This document shows, in pieces, positions 6,684 through 6,965 of a stretch of DNA of 6,965 nucleotides. Positions within the stretch are counted from its first letter, which is position 1. Every line of letters starts with the position of its first letter. This stretch comes from an uncultured Clostridia bacterium (GTDB lineage: Bacteria; Bacillota_A; Clostridia; Christensenellales; CAG-138), in contig CAMNHT010000071.1 in assembly GCA_946539625.1 (NCBI GenBank), positions 1 to 6,965 of the forward strand, written 5' to 3'. The notes beneath the pieces are model-generated. The model was not told the DNA's origin. It was given only the letters and a program-made list of their open reading frames with translations, and searched no databases. The position numbers and the translations under genes are program-made.

Positions 6684-6704
6684 CAATCTGGTCGACGGCA
6701 CATC

Positions 6705-6732
6705 AAAAAAGGTCTCCCGAGGGAGACCTTTT
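6705..6732 (-). terminator. intrinsic terminator of gdhA
   Basis: Read on the - strand, an 11-bp stem AAAAGGTCTCC/GGAGACCTTTT with a four-base loop (6718-6721) is followed by a run of six T in total (6710-6705). It begins 28 bases after the gdhA stop. It separates gdhA from the CotH promoter, which starts 22 bases further on. Confidence 0.9.
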
Positions 6733-6759
6733 CGATTTGGGAGATTATAAGGTTCGGGA

Positions 6760-6965
6760 TCAGACGATGCCCTGCGCCATCATGGCGTCCGCAACCTTCT
6801 TGAAGCCCGCGATGTTTGCGCCCGCAACGAGGTTGTAGCCGAGGCCGCACTCCTCCGCCGCTTCGACGGATGCCTTGTGGATGTTGTACATGATGGTGTG
6901 GAGCTTCGCATCGACCTCTTCCGCCGTCCAGGAGAGACGCTCGGAGTTCTGGCTCATTTCGAGAC
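6760..6965 (-). CDS. gdhA: NADP-type glutamate dehydrogenase, C-terminal end only (cut by right edge)
   Basis: Only the last 67 complete codons are in the window, ending at the TGA at 6762-6760; the frame stays open to the edge, so the rest lies to the right. The visible sequence LEMSQNSERLSWTAEEVD, followed by LHTIMYNIH and the ending NLVAGANIAGFKKVADAM with MAQGIV, matches the C-terminus of hexameric GdhA (Escherichia coli ends GANIAGFVKVADAMLAQGVI), a family of about 445-450 residues. The enzyme reversibly makes glutamate from 2-oxoglutarate and ammonium using NAD(P)H in the cytosol. This C-terminal helix packs against the substrate and coenzyme domains. The catalytic lysines and coenzyme-binding fold are outside the window, so NADP preference is inferred from family resemblance alone. 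A strong terminator follows, so the gene appears to end its transcription unit. Confidence 0.92.
   Translation of the reverse strand, partial: LEMSQNSERLSWTAEEVDAKLHTIMYNIHKASVEAAEECGLGYNLVAGANIAGFKKVADAMMAQGIV

Noticed and set aside
5929..6750. A 273-codon + strand frame opposite the start of the CotH-family gene
   Set aside because: It runs through the lamin-tail coding region, the CotH promoter and the gdhA terminator, with low-complexity Arg/His-rich composition. It is not a gene.

Overview
The window looks like chromosomal DNA from a moderately GC-rich member of the Clostridia, perhaps a gut Oscillospirales-like lineage. That placement is an inference from protein flavour (a clostridial-style TcdA, a DIP1984-family protein, a GPRG-leader ABC exporter, and a CotH protein with lamin-tail repeats). 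No rRNA or other phylogenetic marker is present. There are no tRNAs, insertion sequences, CRISPR arrays or phage genes.

Left half, + strand: the 3' part of tcdA (tRNA ct6A dehydratase) is cut by the left edge. It is followed after 21 bp by a small helical DIP1984/septicolysin-like protein with a strong ribosome binding site, so the two are probably co-transcribed. A 244-bp gene-free stretch follows. It contains several mutually compatible hairpins closed by a 7-bp long-range pairing and may be a structured leader or small RNA of no class I recognise. It leads into a full-length 615-residue ABC exporter half-transporter (fused membrane and ATPase domains), which ends at a strong intrinsic terminator.

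Right half, - strand: converging on that terminator is a large CotH-kinase-family protein of about 1103 residues. It has an N-terminal membrane anchor, four tandem lamin-tail domains, a chitobiase-C-terminal-like beta domain and a CotH kinase domain. A near-consensus sigma-A promoter (17-bp spacer) and a GGAGGA ribosome binding site place its start at a TTG codon at 6609, well inside the longest open frame. Upstream of this promoter lies the terminator of gdhA (NADP-type glutamate dehydrogenase), of which only the C-terminal 67 codons are inside the window.

The genes do not form one pathway: tcdA is tRNA modification, gdhA is nitrogen assimilation, the ABC exporter is export, and the CotH protein is a cell-surface protein. 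The most unusual items are the CotH/lamin-tail protein and the structured gap before the ABC gene. I see no convincing evidence of a wholly new multi-gene system.
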